Below, piece by piece: positions 7,728 to 14,062 of a stretch of DNA of 15,941 bases (positions within the stretch are counted from its first letter, which is position 1; each line of letters opens with the position of its first letter). Source of the DNA: Rhodanobacter sp. (lineage in GTDB: Bacteria > Pseudomonadota > Gammaproteobacteria > Xanthomonadales > Rhodanobacteraceae). The position numbers and the translations under genes were made by a program. The DNA is taken from NCBI GenBank assembly GCA_026193555.1, contig JAPHUU010000091.1, forward strand, positions 1 to 15,941, given 5' to 3'. The notes beneath the pieces are model-generated. The model searched no databases. It was not told the origin of the DNA and saw only the letters and a program-made list of their open reading frames with translations.

Positions 7728-8158
7728 GCTCGCGCGCGCAACCTCTGCAGCCGGCCGTGAAGCAGGCGCGCAAGCACAGCGAGGATGCACTGACGAAACT
7801 GGCCGTGCAGCAGCAGCGACTGGCGAAGGCCGAGCAGCAACTGGTGGACTTGCACCGCTACCGCCTCGAGTACGCGACTCCCGGTGCTGCCGGCGACGGA
7901 TCCTTGACGGTCAGTGCCCTGCTCAATCGGCAGACCTTCGTCGATCGTATCGATCAGGCAATCACTCAGCAGGCTGAGGAAATCGCGCGCCTGCAGCGGC
8001 AGTTCGAACAGGTCCGCGGCCGCTGGCACGAGGCGCACGCCCGCGAAAGCGCGCTGGACTGCGTGGTCGAGCGCTATCTCGTGCAGGAGCGCGAAGCCGA
8101 GGATCGCCATGAACAGGCGGAAGTGGACGAGCGCATGCAATACCGGCGGTTGCGCTGA
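7724..8158 (+). CDS. fliJ: FliJ, export chaperone and ATPase stalk
   Basis: 144 residues, about the family length of 147. It is almost wholly charged and helical, with two heptad-rich stretches (about 8-55 and 75-140) around a short break near 52-62. This is the antiparallel coiled coil expected of FliJ, the stalk that sits in the FliI hexamer and contacts FlhA. Sequence identity in this family is low, so the call rests on length, coiled-coil character and its place directly after fliI (4-nt ATGA overlap). The stop TGA shares its A with the ATG of a 35-codon ORF running to fliK. Confidence 0.9.
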   Translation: MSSRAQPLQPAVKQARKHSEDALTKLAVQQQRLAKAEQQLVDLHRYRLEYATPGAAGDGSLTVSALLNRQTFVDRIDQAITQQAEEIARLQRQFEQVRGRWHEAHARESALDCVVERYLVQEREAEDRHEQAEVDERMQYRRLR

Positions 8159-8265
8159 TGGACCAGATCTTGCTTCGCGGTCTTGCGCATCCGCGTCCAC
8201 GCCTGGCGGCGGTGGGCATGGCATCCGTGCACGCAGTCCTTCCAGAGAGAGTTCCATCGACATGA
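8158..8265 (+). other. 35-codon bridging ORF between fliJ and fliK
   Basis: The ATG at 8158 overlaps the fliJ stop (TGATG). The ORF stays open for 35 codons and ends on TGA at 8263-8265, overlapping the fliK ATG (ATGA). The peptide begins [16 protein letters not shown] and resembles no family I know. It fills the whole fliJ-fliK gap exactly. It is either a translational relay to fliK or a small protein of unknown role. An AGAGAGAG tract around 8244-8251 inside it can serve as the fliK ribosome-binding site. Confidence 0.35.
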
Positions 8266-9458
8266 CTCGTCCCCCCAATGTCAGCTCCGTGACCGCGCCC
8301 TCGCCGAAGTCGCGTGGCCCGTCACCGGCGGATGCACAGGAGTCAACGGACCGGATGCATACCTTTGACCTCAAACTGCATGCCGCACGACAGCAGCAGT
8401 CCACCGCTCCCGGTGCGCGCCATGCAGAGCCACCCGCACAGGGCGCTGGCCGCAGCCATGGCGGTTCCCGGCAAGCATCGGGGCAACCACCCGGGGTTGC
8501 ACCACCGCGCGGCAAGTTCGCCAGCACCGCGGGCCCTGAAGACCATGGCCCCGCTGATCCGCTGGCCCCCCTCGCGCCCGGCGTAACCGCTCTTGACGTC
8601 GATGCTGGTGCAGCCAGGGACGGCGTGGCCGATCCCGCGGCGAAAGCCAAGACATCCACCTCGAACGACGCCTCGGCGGAAACGTCCGTCCCCACCATGG
8701 CCGCGGCGATGCTCGCCTTGTTGATGCCCTCTGCACCCGCCACGCCATCGGTCGCGCACGTCGCAGGCACGGGCGCAGGGAATGGCGCCGATGTGACCGT
8801 CGGTGGGGGCAAACACCTCGCAGCTGCTGCCGATATGTCCGGATTGATGCTCGCCGCTGATACCGCTGGCCCGACAGTGACCGCCGCTGCAGCCCTGCTC
8901 ACCGGCCACGACGCGCTGGGGGCGGCGGTCGGCGCCGGGTTGCGGCATGCTGGTGCCGACAAGGATGCATTGCGTGATCCCCTGCAGGCAGCAGCGTTGC
9001 TGGCATCGCCGGCGAACGCGCTTCGGGCACCGACGCTGCCGCTGCAAGTGCAGGCTCCCGTCGGCAGCCCGGCCTTTGGCCATGAACTCGGTCAGCAAGT
9101 GGCCTGGCTGGGCGGACAGGACGTGAAGCAGGCCTCGATCCGGCTGCATCCGGAAGAACTTGGCCAGCTCGACGTGAAAATCAGCGTGACACACGATCGG
9201 GTCGATGTGGTCTTCAATGCGCAGCATCCGGCGGCAGTCATCGCCGTTCAGCAGACGCTGCCCCACCTGGACCACATGCTGGCCCAGCATGGTCTGTCTC
9301 TGGGGCACGCCGAGGTAGGCCAGCAGAGTCGGGGCGATCGGCATGATGCGCGCGGTGGGGATGATCGAGCGGTCGCAACGGGCAGCATCGAAGACAGCCA
9401 CGGCATCAGTCAGCCAGGATCGACAGGTACGATCAGCCTGCTCGACGCATTTGCCTGA
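8262..9458 (+). CDS. fliK: FliK, hook-length control protein
   Basis: 398 residues. The first 265 or so are Ala/Pro/Gly/Thr-rich and of low complexity, as expected for the extended ruler part of FliK. The C-terminal hook domain (about 272-350) has the family core LHPEELGQLDVKI beginning at L295, followed by VVFNAQHPAAVIAVQQTLP. FliK measures hook length during export and switches FlhB specificity from hook to filament substrates. The frame is open far upstream inside fliJ, but the ATG at 8262 is chosen because an AGAGAG tract lies about ten bases before it and the upstream frame has no FliK character. It is the last gene before the 9459-9842 gap. Confidence 0.9.
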   Translation: MTRPPNVSSVTAPSPKSRGPSPADAQESTDRMHTFDLKLHAARQQQSTAPGARHAEPPAQGAGRSHGGSRQASGQPPGVAPPRGKFASTAGPEDHGPADPLAPLAPGVTALDVDAGAARDGVADPAAKAKTSTSNDASAETSVPTMAAAMLALLMPSAPATPSVAHVAGTGAGNGADVTVGGGKHLAAAADMSGLMLAADTAGPTVTAAAALLTGHDALGAAVGAGLRHAGADKDALRDPLQAAALLASPANALRAPTLPLQVQAPVGSPAFGHELGQQVAWLGGQDVKQASIRLHPEELGQLDVKISVTHDRVDVVFNAQHPAAVIAVQQTLPHLDHMLAQHGLSLGHAEVGQQSRGDRHDARGGDDRAVATGSIEDSHGISQPGSTGTISLLDAFA

Positions 9459-9525
9459 GATCGCTCTGCCTGGATCGGCCTTGCCATCCAGCTCGAGATC
9501 GCCGGAACAGCCAGCCATCCCCCGG

Positions 9526-9547
9526 ACGCAGCGACATGTCGCTGCGT
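9526..9547. repeat. Perfect 22-bp palindrome downstream of fliK
   Basis: The 11 bases ACGCAGCGACA are followed directly by their exact reverse complement. As RNA this is a 9-bp stem with a CATG loop; flanking C-run (from about 9519) and G-run (9548-9550) could extend it around a two-base bulge. No T-run follows on the + strand. It may be a factor-assisted terminator or RNA end for the fliE-K unit, or a dimeric-protein operator. Confidence 0.5.
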
Positions 9548-9648
9548 GGGAGGCGTGTGGCTGCGCAGCTATGCCCGTCTCCGCGCAACTCCATCGGGCT
9601 TGATCAGTCGGGGCGCGCTCGACTGCCGTCGTGCGTTCCTGCATTGAC

Positions 9649-9673
9649 GCCGTCGTGATCGCGTCACGGCGGC
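9649..9673 (+). repeat. GC-rich hairpin upstream of the fliL promoter
   Basis: GCCGTCGTGA, a five-base loop (TCGCG), then TCACGGCGGC pair over 10 bp with one G-T pair. The centre CGTGA-N5-TCACG resembles the operator boxes before fleQ but its spacer is one base shorter. It is flanked by the inverted TTGACGC and GCGTCAA heptamers and lies 90-115 bp before the -24 element, where an enhancer-binding site would be expected. Confidence 0.35.
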
Positions 9674-9762
9674 CAGCTGGCGGGCGTCAAGAAAGCGCCG
9701 TGGTGCCAGCGTCAATCGTGCTGGAGGCGCGGAAAGCCTTGCCAGGCAAGACATTCAGACGA

Positions 9763-9778
9763 TGGCACGCGGTTTGCA
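9763..9778 (+). promoter_or_regulatory. Sigma-54 (-24/-12) promoter of the fliL operon
   Basis: TGGCACGCGGTTTGCA matches TGGCACGrNNNTTGCW at every position but one (C for the purine). The invariant GG is at 9764-9765 and GC at 9776-9777. Transcription would begin near 9788-9790, about 54 bases before the fliL ATG at 9843. This is the best promoter match in the window and marks a second RpoN/FleQ-dependent unit, fliL to at least flhA. Confidence 0.85.
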
Positions 9779-9842
9779 TTTGTCCATTGGCAACTCCGCC
9801 ACGCGGCGGGTGATTTCACTACCAATCCAGAACGAGGTTCGC

Positions 9843-10367
9843 ATGGCTGTGCAAGAGGAAGAAGAGGTAGTCGAGATCCCGGTGGCACCCAGGAGGCGTG
9901 GGTTATTGGTGGTCGGTTTGATCGTGGGCCTGTTGCTGGTTGGCGGCATTGTTGCCTATGCAGTGATACCCCGGCATCCAGGTACGCCTGCTCATGCGAC
10001 CCGCCGTGTCACCGCCGTCAAAACCACCGCAACGCGAACCTCCATCAAGGATGCGGTGTATCTGCCGCTCACTCCACCGTTCGTGGTGAACGTGAAGGAC
10101 GGAGACTCGCTGCGCTATCTGCAGGTCGGGATCACCTTGATGGCCCACGATGCAGCGGCGCTGGACGCGGCCACGGCCGCGGACCCGGTTATTCGCGATG
10201 CCCTGTTGTCGCTGTTCAGCGGCGCGGACTATGCGTCGATTGTCGAGCCTGCCGGTCGCGCGAAATTGCAGGCGCAGGCGCTGGCGACCGTGCAGAAAAT
10301 CGTGAGGGCGCAGCTTGGCCGCCCCGGCATTGATGCGCTGTATTTCACCAGCTTCGTGATTCAGTAA
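9843..10367 (+). CDS. fliL: FliL, stator-associated basal body membrane protein
   Basis: 174 residues, normal length. A short acidic then basic cytoplasmic N-terminus (EEEEVVEIPVAPRRR) precedes one transmembrane segment at about 20-42 rich in Gly/Leu/Val. A periplasmic stomatin-like FliL domain follows: LTPPFVVNVKDGDSLRYLQV in the first strand region, and the family end ALYFTSFVIQ. FliL surrounds or supports the stators and affects torque and swarming. The frame extends to an ATG at 9762, but that overlaps the sigma-54 promoter and would precede the transcription start. The ATG at 9843 with GAGG six bases upstream is preferred. It is the first gene of the second operon. Confidence 0.95.
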   Translation: MAVQEEEEVVEIPVAPRRRGLLVVGLIVGLLLVGGIVAYAVIPRHPGTPAHATRRVTAVKTTATRTSIKDAVYLPLTPPFVVNVKDGDSLRYLQVGITLMAHDAAALDAATAADPVIRDALLSLFSGADYASIVEPAGRAKLQAQALATVQKIVRAQLGRPGIDALYFTSFVIQ

Positions 10368-10372
10368 CCGGG

Positions 10373-10387
10373 ATGACCTGCTCATGA
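10373..10387 (+). other. 4-codon ORF between fliL and fliM
   Basis: The ATG at 10373 lies five bases after the fliL stop TAA. It reads M-T-C-S and ends on TGA at 10385-10387, overlapping the fliM ATG (ATGA). It follows the same terminate-on-the-next-start design as the longer bridging ORFs, but it is so short that chance is a fair explanation. Confidence 0.2.
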
Positions 10388-11400
10388 GCGACCTGCTTAG
10401 CCAGGACGAAATTGACGCCCTGCTCAATGGTGTCGAGGGCGGTGACGTCGCGACCGGCAACGATGAGCCGCTTCCGCCAGGCACGGTGGCGTCGTATGAC
10501 TTCACCCAGCAGGACCGTATCGTGCGGGGCCGCCTGCCCACCCTGGAAATGGTCAATGACCGTTTCGCGCGATTCTTCCGTACCGGCGTGTTCAACGTCT
10601 TGCGCAAGACCTGCGAGGTATCGGTGCTGGGCGTGAAGATGGTCAAGTTCAACGAATACGTGCATAGCCTGACATTGCCGAGCAACCTCAACCTGGTGCG
10701 CATCAAGCCATTGCGCGGCACCGCGCTGGTGGTGTTCGAACCGCGTCTGGTGTTTACCGTGATCGACAATTTCTTCGGCGGCGATGGCCGCTATCACGCG
10801 CGCATTGAGGGCCGGGATTTCACCAGCACCGAGAATCGCGTGATCCAGCTCATGCTGTCCGAGTTGTTCACCGCGATGAGTGAGGCCTGGGCGCCGGTTC
10901 TGGCTCTTCAGTTCGAGTTCCTGAACTCCGAGATCAATCCCCAGTTCGCCAATATCGTCAGCCCGACCGAGACGGTGGTGGTGTCGCGCTTCCACGTCGA
11001 GCTCGATGGCGGCGGTGGCGAGGTCCATCTGACCATACCCTACGCGATGATCGAGCCGATTCGCACGCTGCTCGATGCCGGCGTGCAGAGCGATCGCGTC
11101 GATCGGGACGGTCGTTGGGCCGAAATTCTGCGTGAGGAGCTGCTGGATGCCGAAGTCGCAGTCAGCTCGCTGCTGCTCGAGGCACAGCTCAGCATCGGCG
11201 ATTTCCTGAAGTTGCGTCCGGGCGATGTGATCCCGGTGCGCATGCCCGAACTGACCACCGTCTTCGCCGAAGACGTGGCCATATTCCGTGGCCACTACGG
11301 CCAGTCCAACGGCCGCAACGCCGTGTCTTTCAAAACCCTTGCCGCTCGACGTGAAACTCGCGCGACGGGCAACCATGCCACAGAGAAGAAACCAGTATGA
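10384..11400 (+). CDS. fliM: FliM, flagellar motor switch protein
   Basis: 338 residues, normal length. The extreme N-terminus carries the CheY-P-binding peptide LSQDEIDALLNGV (5-17), so the motor should answer to CheY. The middle CheC-like domain includes IKPLRGTALVVFEPRLVFTVIDNFFGGDGR, with the GGxGR FliG-contact motif at about 132-136. A C-terminal SpoA-type domain pairs with FliN. FliM forms the wall of the C-ring in the cytoplasm and sets rotation direction. The start lies 16 bases after the fliL stop. The stop overlaps the fliN ATG (ATGA), typical for a coupled fliMN pair. Confidence 0.98.
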   Translation: MSDLLSQDEIDALLNGVEGGDVATGNDEPLPPGTVASYDFTQQDRIVRGRLPTLEMVNDRFARFFRTGVFNVLRKTCEVSVLGVKMVKFNEYVHSLTLPSNLNLVRIKPLRGTALVVFEPRLVFTVIDNFFGGDGRYHARIEGRDFTSTENRVIQLMLSELFTAMSEAWAPVLALQFEFLNSEINPQFANIVSPTETVVVSRFHVELDGGGGEVHLTIPYAMIEPIRTLLDAGVQSDRVDRDGRWAEILREELLDAEVAVSSLLLEAQLSIGDFLKLRPGDVIPVRMPELTTVFAEDVAIFRGHYGQSNGRNAVSFKTLAARRETRATGNHATEKKPV

Positions 11401-11744
11401 GCCAGTCCACTGAGGGTACTTTCGCACCATCGAGCGATCCGGTCGGGTTCGATGTGCTGAAAGATGGGTCTGCGGATAATTGCGAGGTCAACATCGACAT
11501 GATCCTCGATGTGCCAGTGACCCTGGCGATGGAGGTCGGCCGTACCCGCATCAGCATCCGCAACCTGTTGCAGCTGAACCAGGGCTCGGTGGTGGAGCTC
11601 GATCGTTCCGCCGGCGAGCCACTGGATGTGTTTGTCAACGGAACCCTGGTCGCGCATGGCGAGGTGGTGGTGATCAACGAGAAGTTCGGTATCCGCCTGA
11701 CCGACGTGATCAGCCCGGCCGAACGCGTTCGCAAGCTGCGTTGA
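11397..11744 (+). CDS. fliN: FliN, flagellar motor switch/C-ring protein
   Basis: 115 residues. After a variable N-terminus of about 30 residues, a SpoA domain covers about 33-112. The family core runs through ILDVPVTLAMEVGRTRISIRNLL, then LNQGSVVELDRSAGEPLDVFVNG, then LVAHGEVVVINEKFGIRLTDV. FliN forms the lower rim of the C-ring and receives the FliH-FliI export complex. It overlaps fliM by four bases. fliO starts two bases after its stop, or on a TTG that overlaps it. Confidence 0.97.
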   Translation: MSQSTEGTFAPSSDPVGFDVLKDGSADNCEVNIDMILDVPVTLAMEVGRTRISIRNLLQLNQGSVVELDRSAGEPLDVFVNGTLVAHGEVVVINEKFGIRLTDVISPAERVRKLR

Positions 11745-11746
11745 TC

Positions 11747-12133
11747 ATGCTCGCCCTGATCGCTGCCACGCCTGCCATGGCCGCGCCCAACATCAATGTC
11801 GGCGCAGAGCTGCTGCGGGTGATCCTGAGCCTGGTCGGCATCATCGTTCTGATCCTGGTCGCCGGCTGGCTGAGTCGCCGGCTGCGGGCGCACGGTATCC
11901 AGAGCAGCCGGCGCATCCGCTGCGTGGAGACGTTCGCGGTCGGTGCGCGCGATCGACTGCTCCTGCTCGAGGTCGATGGCCAGCGACTGCTGGTCGGGTC
12001 GGGGCAGGGCGGCATGCGCACGCTGCATGTGTATGACGCCGGTGCGGCGTCATCGACCGAAGCCGCCCAGGAAGTGGCCGCGCCAGCACCGGTATTCGCC
12101 GAGCTGCTCGCACGCTGGAGGCGCACGCCATGA
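11747..12133 (+). CDS. fliO: FliO, export gate assembly protein
   Basis: 128 residues from the ATG at 11747, close to E. coli FliO (about 120). A short signal-like start ends in AMAAP (10-14), one transmembrane segment lies at about 23-43, and a small cytoplasmic FliO domain follows (IRCVETFAVGARDRLLLLEVDGQRLLVG, 58-84). FliO helps the FliP pore assemble. An in-frame TTG at 11741 overlapping the fliN stop is an alternative start that would add two residues. The frame also remains open further upstream inside fliN, which is not credible as protein. The stop overlaps the fliP ATG (ATGA). Confidence 0.92.
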   Translation: MLALIAATPAMAAPNINVGAELLRVILSLVGIIVLILVAGWLSRRLRAHGIQSSRRIRCVETFAVGARDRLLLLEVDGQRLLVGSGQGGMRTLHVYDAGAASSTEAAQEVAAPAPVFAELLARWRRTP

Positions 12134-12966
12134 ACCGCAACGACAGACGCGGGTCGCGCCGGTGGCTGGTGCTTGCGATGTGGTTGTTGCCGCTGTGGGC
12201 CCTTTGTGTACCCATGGCGATGGCTGCGGCACCTTCTCCCGCGCCCGCGCTGACAATGCCCGCGATGCCCGCAATGCAGGCACCGAATATCGGCATACCG
12301 GTGTTGACCATGCACAACGCCGCCGGCGGCGCCCAGAACTGGACGCTGTCGCTGCAGGTCGTGGCGTTGATGACGGCGTTGACGCTGTTGCCGGCGATCC
12401 TGCTGATGATGACCTCGTTCACCCGGATCATCATCGTGCTCGGTTTCCTGCGTCAGGCATTGGGTACGCAGTCCACGCCGCCGAACCAGGTGCTGTTGGG
12501 GCTGGCACTGTTTCTCACCCTGTTCGTGATGTCGCCGGTACTCAACCGCAGCTACACCGATGGCGTGAAACCGTACATGGACGGCCAGCTCACTGCCGAG
12601 CAGGCGCTGCCGGCGGCGTCGGGGCCGTTCAAGCACTTCATGCTCGATCAGACCCGCGACGCCGACCTGCAGTTGTTCACCCGCCTGGCGAAGGAAAAGC
12701 CGTATGCCAGCAAGGCCGATGTTCCGTTTGTGGTGGCGATGCCGGCGTTTCTGACCAGCGAACTGAAGACCGCGTTCCAGATGGGTTTCCTGCTGTTCAT
12801 CCCGTTCCTGATCATCGACATGGTGGTGGCCAGCGTGCTGATGTCGATGGGCATGATGATGGTCTCGCCGATGATCATCTCGTTGCCATTCAAGATCATG
12901 CTGTTTGTGCTGGTGGACGGCTGGACTTTGCTGCTTGGCACGCTGGCCGGGAGCTTCTACACATGA
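12130..12966 (+). CDS. fliP: FliP, flagellar export gate channel protein
   Basis: 278 residues. An N-terminal signal peptide (about 1-33: basic start, hydrophobic WLLPLWALCVPMAM core, Ala cleavage region) precedes a mature protein of about 245 residues, matching E. coli. Family motifs include LLMMTSFTRIIIVLGFLRQALGTQ, PPNQVLLGLALFLT, and the paired C-terminal helices FQMGFLLFIPFLIIDMVVASVLMSMGMMM. FliP forms, with FliQ and FliR, the export pore in the MS ring. GGAGG sits eight bases before the ATG. The stop is overlapped by the ATG of a 20-codon ORF bridging to fliQ. Confidence 0.98.
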   Translation: MNRNDRRGSRRWLVLAMWLLPLWALCVPMAMAAAPSPAPALTMPAMPAMQAPNIGIPVLTMHNAAGGAQNWTLSLQVVALMTALTLLPAILLMMTSFTRIIIVLGFLRQALGTQSTPPNQVLLGLALFLTLFVMSPVLNRSYTDGVKPYMDGQLTAEQALPAASGPFKHFMLDQTRDADLQLFTRLAKEKPYASKADVPFVVAMPAFLTSELKTAFQMGFLLFIPFLIIDMVVASVLMSMGMMMVSPMIISLPFKIMLFVLVDGWTLLLGTLAGSFYT

Positions 12967-13025
12967 GCGCGTGCCGTGAAAATGCGGGCGCGTCGCGCGG
13001 CAGACGGGCGGAGCTGCGCGCATGA
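12963..13025 (+). other. 20-codon bridging ORF between fliP and fliQ
   Basis: The ATG at 12963 overlaps the fliP stop (ATGA). The ORF encodes MSACRENAGASRGRRAELRA and ends on TGA at 13023-13025, overlapping the fliQ ATG (ATGA). It exactly spans the 55-base gap. The Arg/Ala-rich peptide resembles no known family. A GGAG at about 13009-13012 inside it is the likely fliQ ribosome-binding site. Confidence 0.35.
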
Positions 13026-13291
13026 CACCCGAGTCGATCATGGCAATCGGCCAGCATGCGTTGTACGTGGCCATGCTGGTGGCCGCGCCGATGCTGTTGA
13101 CGGCACTGGCTGTGGGCCTGCTGATCGGTGTCATCCAGGCGGCGACGCAGATCAACGAGATGACGCTCAGCTTCATCCCGAAGCTGATCGCGATGGCGCT
13201 GGTGGGGCTGGTGACCGGTCCGTGGATGCTGCGGGTGCTGGTGCAGTTCACTCACCAGTTGATCGTTGGCTTGCCGGATGCGATCCGGTGA
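13022..13291 (+). CDS. fliQ: FliQ, flagellar export gate protein
   Basis: 89 residues, the family length. Two long hydrophobic helices (about 14-38 and 52-78) flank the conserved QAATQINEMTLSFIPKL (39-55), which holds the gate-facing loop. FliQ packs around the FliP/FliR core of the export gate in the inner membrane. It begins 55 bases after fliP, a gap filled by a bridging ORF. Its stop overlaps the GTG start of fliR (GTGA). Confidence 0.98.
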   Translation: MTPESIMAIGQHALYVAMLVAAPMLLTALAVGLLIGVIQAATQINEMTLSFIPKLIAMALVGLVTGPWMLRVLVQFTHQLIVGLPDAIR

Positions 13292-14058
13292 CGCCGCTGA
13301 ATCTGGCGCAGCTGCCGATCTGGCTCAGTGGCCTGTTGTGGGCACTGGGCCGGGTCGGCGGCTTGTTTCTGGTGGCGCCGGTGTTCAGCGCCAAGCTGAT
13401 ACCGGCGCGGGTGCGGATCGGGATAGTACTGGTATTGACGCTGGTGCTGGCACCACTGGCACCGACGACGATCGATCTGATGAGCGCGGCCGGTGCAGCG
13501 AGCATGGCCAGCCAGGTATTGATCGGCGCGGCCATCGGTTTTGTGCTGAAGCTGGTGTTCGAGGCGGTGTCCTTTGGTGGTGAGCTGGTGGCCCAGAGCA
13601 TGAGCCTGGGATTTGCCGAGGTGGCCAATCCGCAGGGTGGCCCGAGCTCCCCCGTGCTGAGCGAGTTCTACACGCTGCTGGTGACCTTGCTGTTCCTGGT
13701 GATGAACGGCCATCTGCGCCTGATTGCCCTGCTCGCGGACAGCTTTCAGAGCCTGCCGCCGGGCATGGCCACGATCAGCGCGCACGGCCTGCATGCGATC
13801 GTCGGTTTCGGTGCCGAACTTTTTTCCGGCGCGGTGCGGGTGGCGCTGCCGGCAGTGACGTCGCTGCTGGTGGTCAACATCGGCTTTGCGGCGATCAGCC
13901 GGGCGGCGCCATCGATGAACCTGTTCGCGGTCGGCTTCCCGATCACCATATCGCTGGGCTTCATCGCGCTGTGGCTGTCGCTGCGCAGCCTGCCCGGTGC
14001 CTTCGAGGCATTGCAGGGCGATGCGTGGTCGCTGATGCACGAACTGGTCGGAGGATGA
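13288..14058 (+). CDS. fliR: FliR, flagellar export gate protein
   Basis: 256 residues, the family length of about 260. It has several hydrophobic helices; recognisable stretches are RVGGLFLVAPVF near 22-33, PARVRIGIVLVLTLVLAP near 39-56, GELVAQSMSLGFA near 98-110 and the SPVLSEFYTLLVTLLFLVMNGH region. FliR caps the FliP/FliQ helix in the export pore. The GTG at 13288 is chosen because it overlaps the fliQ stop in a GTGA arrangement and gives the normal N-terminus. An earlier in-frame ATG at 12976 would run through the whole of fliQ. The stop is followed after four bases by flhB. Confidence 0.96.
   Translation: MTPLNLAQLPIWLSGLLWALGRVGGLFLVAPVFSAKLIPARVRIGIVLVLTLVLAPLAPTTIDLMSAAGAASMASQVLIGAAIGFVLKLVFEAVSFGGELVAQSMSLGFAEVANPQGGPSSPVLSEFYTLLVTLLFLVMNGHLRLIALLADSFQSLPPGMATISAHGLHAIVGFGAELFSGAVRVALPAVTSLLVVNIGFAAISRAAPSMNLFAVGFPITISLGFIALWLSLRSLPGAFEALQGDAWSLMHELVGG
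14050..14054 (+). promoter_or_regulatory. flhB: Ribosome-binding site of flhB
   Basis: GGAGG lies eight bases before the flhB ATG at 14063. An ATG at 14055 overlapping the fliR stop is out of frame with flhB and too close to this site to be the start. Confidence 0.6.
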
Positions 14059-14062
14059 CGGC

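Larger units (their letters stand above)
9459..9842 (+). other. 384-bp gap between fliK and fliL
   Basis: No credible gene is seen. It holds a perfect 22-bp palindrome (9526-9547), a GC-rich 10-bp hairpin (9649-9673), and heptamer GCGTCAA at 9684-9690 and 9709-9715 with its inverse at 9644-9650. The sigma-54 promoter at 9763-9778 and the fliL leader with GAGG six bases before ATG complete it. The first 60 or so bases after fliK show nothing notable. Confidence 0.7.

Noticed and set aside
9631..9813. 60-codon + strand ORF in the fliK-fliL gap
   Set aside because: It runs through the hairpin, heptamers and sigma-54 promoter, has no ribosome-binding sequence and no family resemblance.
9762..9842. 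27-codon N-terminal extension of FliL from an ATG at 9762
   Set aside because: It would place the start codon on the -24 element of the sigma-54 promoter and before the predicted transcript start.
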